From Timema cristinae (taxonomy: Eukaryota; Arthropoda; Insecta; Phasmatodea; Timematidae): a DNA stretch of 64,000 nucleotides. The stretch is taken from NCBI GenBank assembly GCA_039000515.1, contig JBCFYV010000012.1, positions 14,148,790 to 14,212,789 on the forward strand, given 5' to 3'. Made by a program: the position numbers and the translations under genes. Positions 46,291-57,455 of the stretch are shown one piece after another. Numbering within the stretch: position 1 is the stretch's first letter; the number at the start of each line of letters is the position of its first letter. Under the pieces are notes generated by a model that was given only the letters and a program-made list of their open reading frames with translations, made no database searches and was not told where the DNA came from.

Positions 46291-47565
46291 GTTAAGATTT
46301 TCATGACACAACTTCCAGGGGCACATGTTTGTGCACAGGGACTATACAACACATTTTGATCAACTGTATGAATGGTAGTACTATATCCATCTAGCGGCGT
46401 TAATATAGCTTAATTTTTACTGATTCGAATAAATCAAACAAAATCAAAGACGAAATTTTAAAATACTGGCTGATAGATGAATATGTTCATGCACAGGAGC
46501 TACCAATTTTAGAATTTCAGACCTCTACGTGAGGAAGATATTATCCAATTATCATGATGGACAGGCAAACAAATTATTAGTTTTATTAATACAGATTAAG
46601 GAAATACTGATTAGGTATTTGCCATATTTTATGGTATTACATATGTCTTTATTCTTATATTAAAAATATGAAATATCATATCTCTATAAATGTGAGTGTT
46701 TACTTGCTAAGGTACAAGAAATTAGGGCTTCTAAACGATTTAAATTACCTAAATACGATTAAAGAAAATATAAACTTTTACACAATCTACCGATAAAAAA
46801 CCCTCAACTTTTATTAAGAGTGTAAATAGACACATTTAAGAGGTGTATAAGGACTTTTTACAACAAAAACTAATAAGTGATAAATTTGTTTACTGTCAAG
46901 AAAACTAATAGAGTATTTATTGGATTTTAGTTTCAGTTTAGCACCTAAATCTTTCGAAAACATGTTTAACTAAAAATATTTAAATGAAGTTTTTATTTTC
47001 ATATCGTGGATGAAAATGGTTCGGATAAATCTGAATGGTCAATAAAATTGTATAAAATAAAAGTCTTATGGATCTATTAATAAAGAGCTATTTTTTTTGT
47101 GCATTTTGATATCAACATGAATAACAGGCAGGCACTCCATGTGTTGAGGTCAAGTGAGACAGGATTCAATCCATAGCAGATGTTCTTGGATTGTCATTAA
47201 ATAATTTGAAGTTTCATTTTTTCTGAGACTAATGTGGGGGGAGGTTTTAAATTCACCTTAGTAATATGGTTTGATAGAATTATATATATTAAATTACTAT
47301 TAATAAATATTCAAATAAAAGAGAGGTTAAGTAATGAATTATTAAAAAAAAAAAGAAACATTTGATAATACAAGAAAACTCCCCTGATCAATGAACACAT
47401 ATAACAAAATTGTTAGTGTTATTTCATAGCAATTGATATAAATTAAATTGATGTGTTAATACGTGAGAGTAGATTTAATAACTGTTCTAGATGTAGGTAA
47501 TGTTATTCCTATGGAAATTGTAGTTAACGGTAAACTACTATGATTAGAGTGTGATATAGTATATT
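46291..47565. other. AT-rich non-coding DNA
   Basis: A tRNA-like word (GACAGGATTCAATCCAT) lies at 47158. No gene was seen. Confidence 0.5.
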
Positions 47566-47569
47566 TGTA

Positions 47570-47945
47570 TATGGAAGTTTGAGTTGCAGCGTAGTATGGA
47601 TATTTGAGGTGTAGTGTAGTATGGATATTTGAGGTGTAGTGTAGTATGGTTGTTGAGTTGTAGTGTAGTATAGTTGTTTGAGTTGTAGTGTAGTATAGTT
47701 GTTTGAGTTGTAGTGTAGTATTATGTTTGAGTTGTAGTGTAATATGGTTGTTTGAGGTGTAATGTAGTATGGTTGTTTGATTTGTAGTGTAGTATAGTTG
47801 TTTGAGTTGTAGTGTAGTATGGTTGCTTGAGGTGTAATGTAGTATGGTTGTTTGAGTTATAATTTAATATGGTTGTTTGAGTGTATGATTGTTTGAGGTG
47901 TTGTTAAGTATGGTTATTTTATGTGTTGTGTAATATGGTTGTGTA
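47570..47945 (+). repeat. 25-bp minisatellite, about 15 units
   Basis: The unit is close to GTTTGAGTTGTAGTGTAGTA followed by TGGTT. Units vary at a few positions (AGTTGT/AGGTGT, GTAGTG/GTAATG, TATGGTT/TATAGTT). The last three are shortened or degraded. The plus strand is almost free of C. Confidence 0.93.
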
Positions 47946-49599
47946 AGGATAATGGCTATATTTTATTTGGATATGTAATATACCATTGTTGCAGGAGTAC
48001 TTTAATAGTGTTGTTAGAAGCGTAGTATTATTGTTGTAGGTGTTGTGTGGAAATGTTAATTAAGTTAAGGGATTTAAAGCCAAAATTAATATTATTAGTA
48101 TAATAGACTCTAGTTCAGAAATTCTAGACCTATCTAGCCTCATAGAACCCTTGTCAGGGTGATTTTAATCTCGAGACAACCTTGTTCAAATTAAAGTGTT
48201 TAGTTTTTCCCATTTTTTATTTTAATAATCAGAGTGTAATATATTAGATTAACAAATTAAACAATTGAGTGTTTTCTTATATTTAAAATAAAAACATTAT
48301 TACTTATTCCTTTAATGATATAAATGGAAAATTATATAATTTTTGATGAATATCTGCCTAGCTATTATTTAATGTTCATAAAAATATCTATTTTAAGATA
48401 AAAAATAATTATTATCATATTTTAAATCGTAAATAAATGAAACTTTAAAAAAATAGTTATTTAAAAATTATTTTAAAAACATTTTTTTTAAATTTTGAAC
48501 CTATTTAATAAGCTTATCTTTATTATCACGCTGATCAAAACACATAATAATATATCAATAAAAATCTTTTTAAACACAATTACGATTCATTAATAATTTT
48601 ACCAGCCATAATTTTATTTGATATAAGCAAATTAGTATTTTTAATAAGTTTATTACTTTTGTATTTACAATCTTATTTTTAATCGGTAATATTGTTTGTA
48701 AAAAAATAAAGATTCAATATAGGCCTACCTAAACGTGGTTTGAAATATATTTAAATTATTTTGATAAATATCAACCAAATCAGTTTATTTTTCAATTCTT
48801 CACACCTTTTAGTCAAAAATGACATTTTGTGGGAGAGTTTTATGAATATCTATTCTGGTCACATAAAAGTCCAAGTAGGAATCGCATTTCTTTTCAATAC
48901 CCTTTTATTTTTCTAGATCGCTTACGCTTTCATTCACTGGATATTCTATTTGATCTTTCCAAAAGGACATGTGAGTAGAAAACGTACACAGTCATTCTGA
49001 CTGAAAACTCATGTTTTTTACATTACGGATGTCTCCTTGGTCCCAATAGTTCTACTTCCTTTTTTATTCAGTCCCAACTTTGTGTTCTACTATTCAAAGA
49101 AACAAACAAAAAAAAGTTTGCGATCGATGACAGATCTACCACTTTGATGTATAAATGTGCAATCTTGGATGTACTGTTCAAGGGATTTGGTTTAATCACG
49201 AAAGACTGTCGATAGTTTGGTCACTAAATATTTAATCACAATATCATATATTATTATTTATTCCAGTATTTAAATCTATTTAATCCTATTTCTTTACTAT
49301 TTAAAGAGGTTAAAATGATCTAATACAAGTTTTGGGGGAGTTTGGTTTGATTCCTGAGGTCTTTTATAAATAATACACTAATTATTTTTAGACTAAATTA
49401 TTATGATATTCAACTAGAAGTAATTTAAATCCTATGCATGGTGTATTATTTTAAATGTATTGCTGGGGACTAAGTTAGTTTGAGAGTCGCGTACTCATGT
49501 GCATTATATGTTTAGAGAATTAACATTAAATGCATAAATAATATTATATTATATGCATTTGTATTAAAAATAATTATTTTAATAATGAGAATATACAAT
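47946..49599. other. AT-rich non-coding DNA
   Basis: 48190-48780 is especially AT-rich. 48790-49250 is less so, but has no open frame or known repeat. Confidence 0.5.
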
Positions 49600-49604
49600 G
49601 TGGA

Positions 49605-49876
49605 CACACTTCGGTAATCAAATGGTATAAGGCGTCACTCTCACAATATATTGGACTGATGTTGATGGGTATATCTGGGTTCAAATACCTTTCGGGTGTA
49701 CTGAAGGGTTTCTTTCTTCCACTCTCTCCACACCAATCTGGTTACACTTCCTTCCTCGTCCCTAAAATATTAGAATAATTAGTATATTATATATATATGT
49801 ATATGTAAAAGTATATTAATATTAATATGTATATGTAAACGTGTAACCCAGGCGGATAGAAAGACGTGTTGAAAAA
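49605..49876 (+). mobile_element. SINE family 3, plus-strand copy with internal TA-rich insertion
   Basis: The head has AATCAAATGGTATAAGGCG (A box region), CTCACAATATATTGGACTGA (variable arm) and GGGTTCAAATACC (B box). The body ends at CGTCCCTAAAATATTAG. A TATATATGTATATG expansion follows, then the tail TGTAACCCAGGCGGATAGAA and AGACGTGTTGAAAA. Confidence 0.75.
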
Positions 49877-51513
49877 CAAACAATTAATTATTTTTTCAAA
49901 TTAGCTGCATGGCTAGTGTACCTACCGGTCTTAACCTCTGTAAATTGAAACCAGTTTAACGGTTATACACTAAGTTAAAAGAGGTAAATTAACAGTGTCA
50001 ATATTAGTAGAGATCAAACATTGCTTGAATATATTTTTAAAATAATTTAAACATTAAACATCTAAATTATATTTTATAAATATAATTAATTTATTTACTA
50101 GATCTCATTGTGAAAATTAGGGCTCTTAAAATCTTTAAATACACAATACTAAATACTATTTATATAATTCCTTTGTCGATTTATTTTATAAAAACTCTGT
50201 CAGACCTGTTTTATTAAATATTAACTAAGAAGAATCTAAAGTTTTTTAAGGGGTGTTTTTAATTGGTAATAGTCTAAATGCTACTTTAAGTCACTTATTA
50301 ATATAATTTTTATTAATTTAGCACCGCTTATTAGTACCCGTTTGGGTTATAAGCTACAAAAATTTAATATAAAGATGGTTGTACAAATACTTACAATAAT
50401 TGTTCTAATAGCATGTTTATTCCTTTATCATACCTGCAATGTTGACAATAAAAAATGTTTGTATTTCTCAAAAAGTTGTTCTAAGTGTCCACTTTTAATA
50501 AAACACAGACATAGCATTATTTATTTGTAACTGTTAAAGTACATTATCTCTCAGCGACATTGTTTGTTTAAGTCTTCACTTGAATGGACAGTATTTGAGC
50601 TAAAAGACTGACCATCCTTCATATCAAGTGAATAACTGAGGGTCATGTTGACACCTTACTTGAACAGCTACTCGAAATTTGTCGTAAAGACCATTAATCA
50701 TTTCGTAAAAGCACGCATAGAAGGAGAGGCCAAGAGTGGACTTTCAATCGACAAGAATTGGTCAATGGAGTGGACAGGAAAACATACATTTTTTTTTTTT
50801 AACAAAAGGGATTCTACCAAAGAAAGCGATGTTTTATGGATTGATACAGGAAAATATAAATACAATTCTTACAAATTTTCAAGCTATGTTAGTGTTAAAA
50901 ATAATTACCAAACCCATTTCTAAATATACATAAAATAGATAATATTTTGTTGTGCAAAATCTAAGGGAATAAATGTATCTAAAATTTAAATGAGACTCAA
51001 TTGAATGTAATTTTACATTAGGAATAATATATATTGCTAGTATTTCTATAAGGCCATCACTATTTTAGCTGATTTATTCCTATACCGAGGTTTAATTTGA
51101 AATACTTGTAAAATATTTTATTTTGGTGTATTTGTAACAGATGGATATTTTTTTTAATTAGAAATTTAAAGAGCAAAATAACTTTGTAAAGAATTTTAAT
51201 ATCAAAATGATATTATATAATTAATGATTGGCATTTAAAATATTAAAGTAGACCTATATTCAAAAGATTATCCAACAATTTATTAAATCACCAAAAAGGT
51301 TCTCAATATAATTTGCTCTTTGGGAAGGTAATTCAAGCTACCATATTTTATTAGTATTAAATTATTTTAATTTTAAAATACATTATTAAAAGTTAATAAA
51401 TCTTTACAAATTCAATACATAAATGCAGTTTTTATTTTATATTTAAAATGTTTACATTCATTTAGGGTAAAACTTATTATACACTAAGTGATGAATTTAA
51501 TGGCTCACACTTA
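49877..51513. other. Non-coding DNA with an orphan SINE tail at 50318-50352
   Basis: TTAGCACCGCTTATTAGTAC plus CCGTTTGGGTTATAAG is a minus-strand family 1/3 tail without its head. Two overlapping frames at 50645-50933 are offset across a T12 run and have no recognisable domain. Confidence 0.45.
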
Positions 51514-52292
51514 TTACATTAACATCAACCCATTAAAATACGCAGGTGATCTGGCAATGCTGGTCATAAATAAAGAAGGGTTGCAGGAAATGATGGACCC
51601 GATGGTGGAGATCGGGAGAAGATCCGGCATGGAGCTCAACGTTTGGAAGTAAAAAGTGATGGAGATTTCAAAAAATGAAGAGCCGCTGGAAATTAAAATT
51701 GGAAACCATAAGTTGGAAAACATAGATAAGTTCAAGTACCTGATAAGTCTGCTGACAAAGAATGTCTACTGCTCCAAGGAAACTAGATCAAGTATCACCA
51801 GGACCAAGAAAACTTTCAACAAGAAGAAGTTACTCTTTACCAGCATGTTGAGTTTAGAACTGACGAATAAACTGAGAAAATGCTACATTTTGAGCATCGC
51901 GCTGAATGGAGAAGAAATTTGGACTCAAACGAGGATGGAAAATAAATACTTTGGGAGTTTGGAAATGAAGATCAGGTGAGCAGACAAAGTGACCAATGAA
52001 GATGTCCTGAGAAGAGGGGCTAAGAAAAAAACAATTTTGGATATTATTCTTTGGTACAAAACAAACATGATAAGACTCATCCTTAGGAGGAACTGTCTTC
52101 TACACGACATCATAGAAGGAAAGGCTTAGAGAAAGTATAACTTAGAAAGAAGAAGGATTCAAATATTGGCTGACTTGAAGGAAAGAAGAAAATATTGTGA
52201 GCTGAAGGAGGAGGCAGAGGACAGGGCGAATTGAAGGTGTAAGTTCATTGTAAAAAGGAATGGACCTGTCGTAAGACAGAACACTTATTATT
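51514..52292 (+). pseudogene. LINE reverse-transcriptase remnant, family B (palm to C-terminus)
   Basis: One continuous reading frame from 51539 to 52292 carries the C-terminal half of a non-LTR reverse transcriptase. Position 51539 has the polymerase box as YAGD, in place of Y/F-ADD. Then come GMELNVWK, LEIKIGNHKLENIDKFKYL, CYILSIALNGEEIWT, LRRNCLLHDIIEGKA and the family's ending PVVRQN. Four in-frame stops interrupt it (51650, 51977, 52127, 52232), with no obvious frameshift. It was therefore inactivated mainly by substitutions. The 5' part is absent, as expected of a truncated insertion. Confidence 0.85.
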
Positions 52293-53034
52293 AATAAGGG
52301 TATACAAACTTGAGATCATTCAGTGATTCATACTGAGTGTTAAGACTTACGTATTATCTACCACATAATAAGACAGATATACTTAAAGTTAATAAATGCT
52401 ACTAGTTATAGTGAATATTGGTTTTAATATCTCCATTTAATTATATAAATGCTGTTTTATTCTGATGATTTTATAAATGAGAGGAAAGTCAATAATCTGC
52501 TTATTCTTAATCTGAATATAGTATTTAATTTATTTTCATATCAAGATTATATTCATATCTTTAACTATATTAATCTAATTGTGTGCATGTATTTAATAAA
52601 AAAAGCTTGTTTTGGTTATGAAGTGAAGAAGAGGGGGAACCAAAGTACTAAAAAACTGACTCGATCCATTTTTAAGTATAATATTATATTATAAATTTAT
52701 TATAAATTTGCGTCTCATATTGTTAATTTTATACTAAATTATTATATTTATTATGCTTATCTATTTACATAAAAGTACAATGGTATATTATTCAATGGAT
52801 CTTTCTACCCTTCTAGTCTATTTGCATTTAATAACGCTGATTTGATAGTAATAAGGAGCTTAAAATGTATAGGAAATGGACAAGATTTTTCGTGACGGTA
52901 TAGAATGAAAAATCATGAAGAAAATTGTTTTGTTTATATAAGTTTATATGTTTATGGTATTTAACGTGCACTTTTTGAACCGATTGATTACATCAGTACA
53001 CGATACTTCTCTGTGAGCTAGTGAAAACCCTTAA
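52293..53034. other. AT-rich non-coding DNA
   Basis: The 81-residue frame at 52449-52694 is Ile/Asn/Leu-rich and unsupported. Confidence 0.5.
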
Positions 53035-53227
53035 ACATTTTGCCACCTGTCGGGTTATTTTACATACTCCACTATACATAGGGCTGACAGCGTTACTTCT
53101 CCTCAGAAAGAAGTTGTGCTAAAGATTTGTATCACTCAAGAAAGATGCGTTTACCCTAGCTGGGTTTGAACCCATGAACTTTAAACCCTGAGGCGAGAAC
53201 CTTAGCCCAAAACCACTAATGTTGACC
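53035..53227 (-). mobile_element. SINE family 2, copy 3
   Basis: On the minus strand the head has TTTTGGGCTAAGGTTCTCGC (A box) and GGGTTCAAACCC (perfect B box). It is the best-preserved family 2 head in the window. The body has TTCTCCTCAGAAAGAAGTTG and TCACTCAAGAAAGATGCG. Confidence 0.85.
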
Positions 53228-53239
53228 AGGAAATATAAA

Positions 53240-53300
53240 TACCCTCAGTACGTCCAGCTGAGATTTGAACCATGAACACCCCATCAATCACAAAACAAAC
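53240..53300 (-). mobile_element. SINE family 3 head fragment
   Basis: ACCCTCAGTACGTCCAGCTG, GAGATTTGAACCATGAACAC and CCCATCAATCACAAAA match the B-box half of the family head. It lies directly beside the family 2 SINE. Confidence 0.55.
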
Positions 53301-53790
53301 TATCGGAGCTTTGACGTTTATTCCACGTTGGACTACCGATGCAGGGTGGCAATGGTATACACATTTACCGGATTGTAAAGCGAAATAGTAAGAGGCAATA
53401 TTTCTTTCCGCGATAAGTGACCTCTTGACGGTATCACACAAGAGGCAACGTATATTTCTGTTTATGTTCATACATCTTGCCGTTTCGGCTGCGACGTTTC
53501 GGAACAACTTTGGTGTGCGTGGTGGTAGCGGAAATGAAATCTCTACCGGATTGTATCAATATCCCCGGAACTCATCTCTAAGGATCAAGTTTGATACATT
53601 GTTTCCGACAAGATGAGTGTGTTCGCTTCGAGGGAGTCTCATAACAAGACATAGAATCTGAGTTGGTATCATTTCGACACGTATGTGGAAATTGGAGAAC
53701 TTTGGACAGACACTTGGTGACGTCTTGTAGCTGAAGTTGTGAAAACCATCCTTAAAGAGACTGACAAAGATTTTGTAAGGGTTTTCTACC
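53301..53790. other. Higher-complexity, CpG-containing patch of unknown nature
   Basis: It is less AT-rich than its surroundings, with GTTTCGGCTGCGACGTTTCG and GTGCGTGGTGGTAGCGG. Frames of 63 and 101 residues on opposite strands overlap, and neither has a domain I recognise. It could be an old repeat or an untranslated exon. Confidence 0.35.
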
Positions 53791-55565
53791 CTTGTTTGTT
53801 GGTTTGGGTTGTGTTTAAATTATCCTACATCAAGCAAAAAAACTTAGAGACAATTTTATTGAGACCTAAATAAGATAAAATATTTAATTATAGAAAAACG
53901 TTTACGTAAAAAGAGTGTGATTGTCCTGACACCTAATTAGCTAATTAAGTTTTATTTGATGTGATATTTATAAATATTACATTATATAGAGGTGTGTTAT
54001 GAACTCTTGAATAAAATAACTAACTATTTTCAGTCAAATGTAATAATTCGATAAGACCCTGATCATTAGATTACATTTCCTTCATATTAGGAGTTATTGT
54101 ACAAAATGTTATATAAGTTTTACTATGTCTGCTATTAACAATTTAAATTTCACAATTTTATATTATTCTTAAAACGTGCATTATAGTATTGACATTCATA
54201 CCTCTAACCCTTTTCCCCCTCACATCTTAGCCTCGCTCAACACGTTTCGATACCCGTTTAGGCTTTATGAGTAAATAAATGCTTCCAGGAAGCTACATCA
54301 AATTTTTGCGTCCACAATATGTTCCATTTTTTTTTCATATAACTAAATAATATAATTTACGCCCAATTATTTATATGGTAGTATTGTAAGGATGAAAAAG
54401 CTAAAATTTAGTCAAATTGTGCCTACGTTTTCTTGGATTAAGGAAAATAATTTATAAAATAACATAACTCCACTAGACCGGGATTTGAATCCCAACTTCC
54501 CCTTCACCAACATACTAAACTCTTTGTTTTTGTTATTTACACCATAAGCTTATAAAGGTTAATATAAGCTTAAACATTAGGTATAGTAATGTGTTAGTAG
54601 AAAATTCCATATCTAAACTTGTAAAATTATTAATATCACATATATCTATTCATAATACATGTAAAGAAATATTTAACTGGCATCTCTAGTATATTGTATC
54701 AATAGACTTTACTAAAAAATAAATTATAGTTTTACAAATTTACTTAAATACGAGACTCCTTCTAGATACTTGATCTAAATAATATTGTAACAAAAGGTAA
54801 CTAGCTATGTTGAAATTATAAATAACAATTATTATTTAATTCCATTTATTTCATACATTTCACAGGTAAGTGTCTATTAAAATATCTGAATAGCATTCAA
54901 TGTTACTTTTAGATTACCATTTGTGTACTGAATATGTAAAATGTATTTTGTTTAGAACTATTTTCGAAAAATCGATAACTCAATTTGAATTGTGTTTATT
55001 ACCTTGATTTTAATTATTTATTCATAAACATAGGCTATATAATCGTTCTTTTGAGCTCCTAATAGTGAAACTGTCGATATGTGAATATGTATATTATATT
55101 GTATTTTGAACAGGATATTGATGTAAATAACTTATACTATAATGAAATTTAAATTATGTTATTTTAAAATTATACTATTTTTTAGCAACAAAATATTCAA
55201 AATTATTAAAAGAATAAAATTTAATTTCAAACTTCTCATTTATAAGAAGCATTAAGATATTATTGAAGGACCTAAAAAATGAAAATACTGACATCCTAAA
55301 GAGCTTGATTGTTGGCAGCGTATTGTGTACACCTCATGATCGTAAGAAGTTTGAACGGAAATTTGAATATAGTCTTAGTTAATTTACTTTATACTATATA
55401 GGTTTATTAGGAATACATATCACTAAGTGCATAATTTATTACAATTGAGTAACTATATAGAATTTGAAACCAACGAGTATAACTTTTTTTTAAAAAAGAA
55501 AGCTATCATATTAGTCACATTAGACCATTTCTTGGAAACTCATTCATAACATATATCAATCAAAT
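53791..55565. other. AT-rich non-coding DNA
   Basis: A B-box-like word on the minus strand (CCGGGATTTGAATCCC, a near-palindrome) lies at 54478 and may be a SINE head scrap. No gene was seen. Confidence 0.5.
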
Positions 55566-55569
55566 CTTC

Positions 55570-56080
55570 TTTGGTAAAAAAAAGGAGAATGTAGGGGGAA
55601 AGAGAAAATGAGGCTGAGGCTGGCGGGTGAAAAAAAGAAAAAAAAATACAGTATGACGACTCCGGAAGAATAAAGTATAAAAACACACAAGTAGAAAAGA
55701 CTGCCCTTTCCTTAAAAAGCTAGAGAAAGAAAGAAAGAAGGCTCACACTGAAGATACCTACATGACCCGACCTTCCTTTTACCCCCTTCACGTCGCTATC
55801 AAGAGAAAAGGGAGGGAAGGAAAGGAAACGTATTAAAGTATGTTGGAAGTTTTTGGTTCGTCTGACGGACACACAAAAGTAGTTCAAGGGAAGTAAAAAA
55901 AAAAAAGGAACAGGGAGGTTAAAGGGGGATAGTAGAGTGACTTGAGTATAGAAAACCAGTAAACATACATCTCGCCAAGGTATACCTTCCCCTTTTCTAA
56001 CCCCCTATGTTTTACTGGTCCTTGGAGAGACGGAGGATCTCCAGAGCGAGAGTGGGCCAAGAGGGAGACTTAACCTAAGT
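55570..56080. other. Purine-rich, GC-elevated block
   Basis: The plus strand has long A/G-rich segments (GGAGAATGTAGGGGGAAAGA, AGGGAGGGAAGGAAAGGAAA), a C/T-rich stretch (CGACCTTCCTTTTACCCCC) and several A-runs. There is no open frame. Resembles the other strand-skewed blocks. Confidence 0.45.
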
Positions 56081-56180
56081 CAATAGCTTACGTTTATATC
56101 TTGGTCACGTTGTCAAAAATTCTGTATTTCAAAGGAATTGATTCATAAAGAATAACTACATGCGTTTTTAAGAAGTTGGG

Positions 56181-56466
56181 GGTGATCTGGTGGTCTAAGG
56201 GTAAGGTCTTATACTTCTGTGCTGGGGGTCTGGGGTTCAATCCTAGGTCCTGGCACAGATTTATCTGATTGCCAAACCCTCTCTTCACCTCTGACAAGAC
56301 GTGTATTAATCACAACTTGTTATTGTGTGTAATATCATACCTCCACCATGGTTTGGGTTCCACGTTAAACGTATATCCTACATTTCATCTCATAATCACC
56401 CTACTATTACACATTAGCATAATGCGTATAACCCTAACGGGTAGTAAGACACGGTGCTAATAATAA
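56181..56466 (+). mobile_element. SINE family 1 copy 6 with diverged target-site duplication
   Basis: A box TGGTCTAAGGGTAAGG, B box GGTTCAATCC, the subfamily B insertion (GTGTATTAATCACAA), tail GGGTAGTAAGACACGGTGCT and AATAAT. TTTAAGAAGTT (56167-56177) and TTTAGGAAGTT (56467-56477) flank it with one mismatch. It is older than copies 1, 3 and 4. Confidence 0.93.
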
Positions 56467-56633
56467 TTTAGGAAGTTTACCCACTTGATTAGTGTGTATT
56501 TGTGGAAACAGATTATAGAAAGAAGATTGAATAGGTATTTAAATATCTATTTAATGCAAGTAATGCTTGCTATTAACAAATTTGTAAAATGTTATCGTTT
56601 CATCTCTTGTCCTTACATATTGTACCAAATATA

Positions 56634-57050
56634 GTCTTACTCGTTGTGTTTCAAGGCTGTGAAGCATGGTCTCTCAGTCTGTACCAAGATAATAAATTCG
56701 GAGTTATTAAGAACAAAGTACTGAGAAACATTTATTTGTCTAAGAGGGATGAAAAACAGGATAATTGATAAAGTTACGTAATGAAAAACTTCGTGATTTT
56801 CACGCATCTCCAAACATATTAAGGACAATCAATAAACGTATGCTGAGGTGGGGTTACAATAGGGCTTGTGGGGGATGTCGGGCGTGTACACAAAATTTTA
56901 GTTGGGAAACCTGAAGATACAAATCCCCTTGGTAAGCCAATATGTCATTGGGTGTATAGTGTGAAAATGTATTTAAAGTATATTTGGTGTCAATCTAGGG
57001 ACTGTATGGAGGGGTATTTAGTTATGATTCTAATGAACATGAACTTTTAA
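56634..57050 (+). pseudogene. LINE reverse-transcriptase C-terminal remnant, family A copy 2
   Basis: The order is QGCEAWSLSLYQDNKFGVI, NKVLRNIYLSKRDEKQDN, then after stops VGRVHKILVGKPEDTNPLGK, and a tail corresponding to the WxxYVxxAMN-like end (MILMNMNF). This parallels the family A remnant at 27.2 kb (LERDEDTEE, LLVGP) but is shifted in which parts survive. There are several stops and at least one frameshift. No upstream polymerase motifs remain. Confidence 0.82.
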
Positions 57051-57140
57051 GCCCATAAATCAAAATAGTACTAACCTAGGTTTCTTACGAATAGAGATTT
57101 GCACCACCTTTTAGAATTTTTCTTTCAACATTAATATCAT

Positions 57141-57390
57141 TGACCTGCTTGGGTGGCCACGTAATCTAACGCACTACTATTTTATTGGACTAAACAGCAG
57201 AAGATGGGGAGATCGGGGTTTGAATCTCGTGTGTATTGAGAGTGATTTTCCTAAATGGTTTTTCACTCTCCTTCCACGTAAATTTGGGTGCGCTTGGGGT
57301 CAATTAAACCCTCCCAATGCCTAACTCATTAGTATAATTACTACATAGGTGTATAACCCGAACGGGTAGTAAGACGTGATGCTAAAAAAA
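57141..57390 (+). mobile_element. SINE family 3, plus-strand copy
   Basis: The head has GGGTGGCCACGTAATCTAAC, a long variable arm (GGACTAAACAGCAGAAGATG) and the B box GGGGTTTGAATCTC. The tail is GTATAACCCGAACGGGTAGT, continuing AAGACGTGATGCTAAAAAAA. It is the clearest junction for comparing tails with family 1. Confidence 0.92.
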
Positions 57391-57404
57391 GTATTGAAAG
57401 TGTA

Positions 57405-57455
57405 TATTAAAAGTGACAGTTAAGTTACAGATTATATTACTTGACATATAAACAC
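57405..57455 (+). repeat. Short dispersed repeat R1
   Basis: TTAAAAGTGACAGTTAAGTT and ATTACTTGACATATAAAC match the R1 core. It follows directly after a family 3 SINE, as at 38.75 kb. Confidence 0.45.

Noticed and set aside
47570..47945. CRISPR array (regular repeats of about 25 bp)
   Set aside because: Units are head to tail with no unique spacers, in a eukaryotic context; this is a minisatellite.
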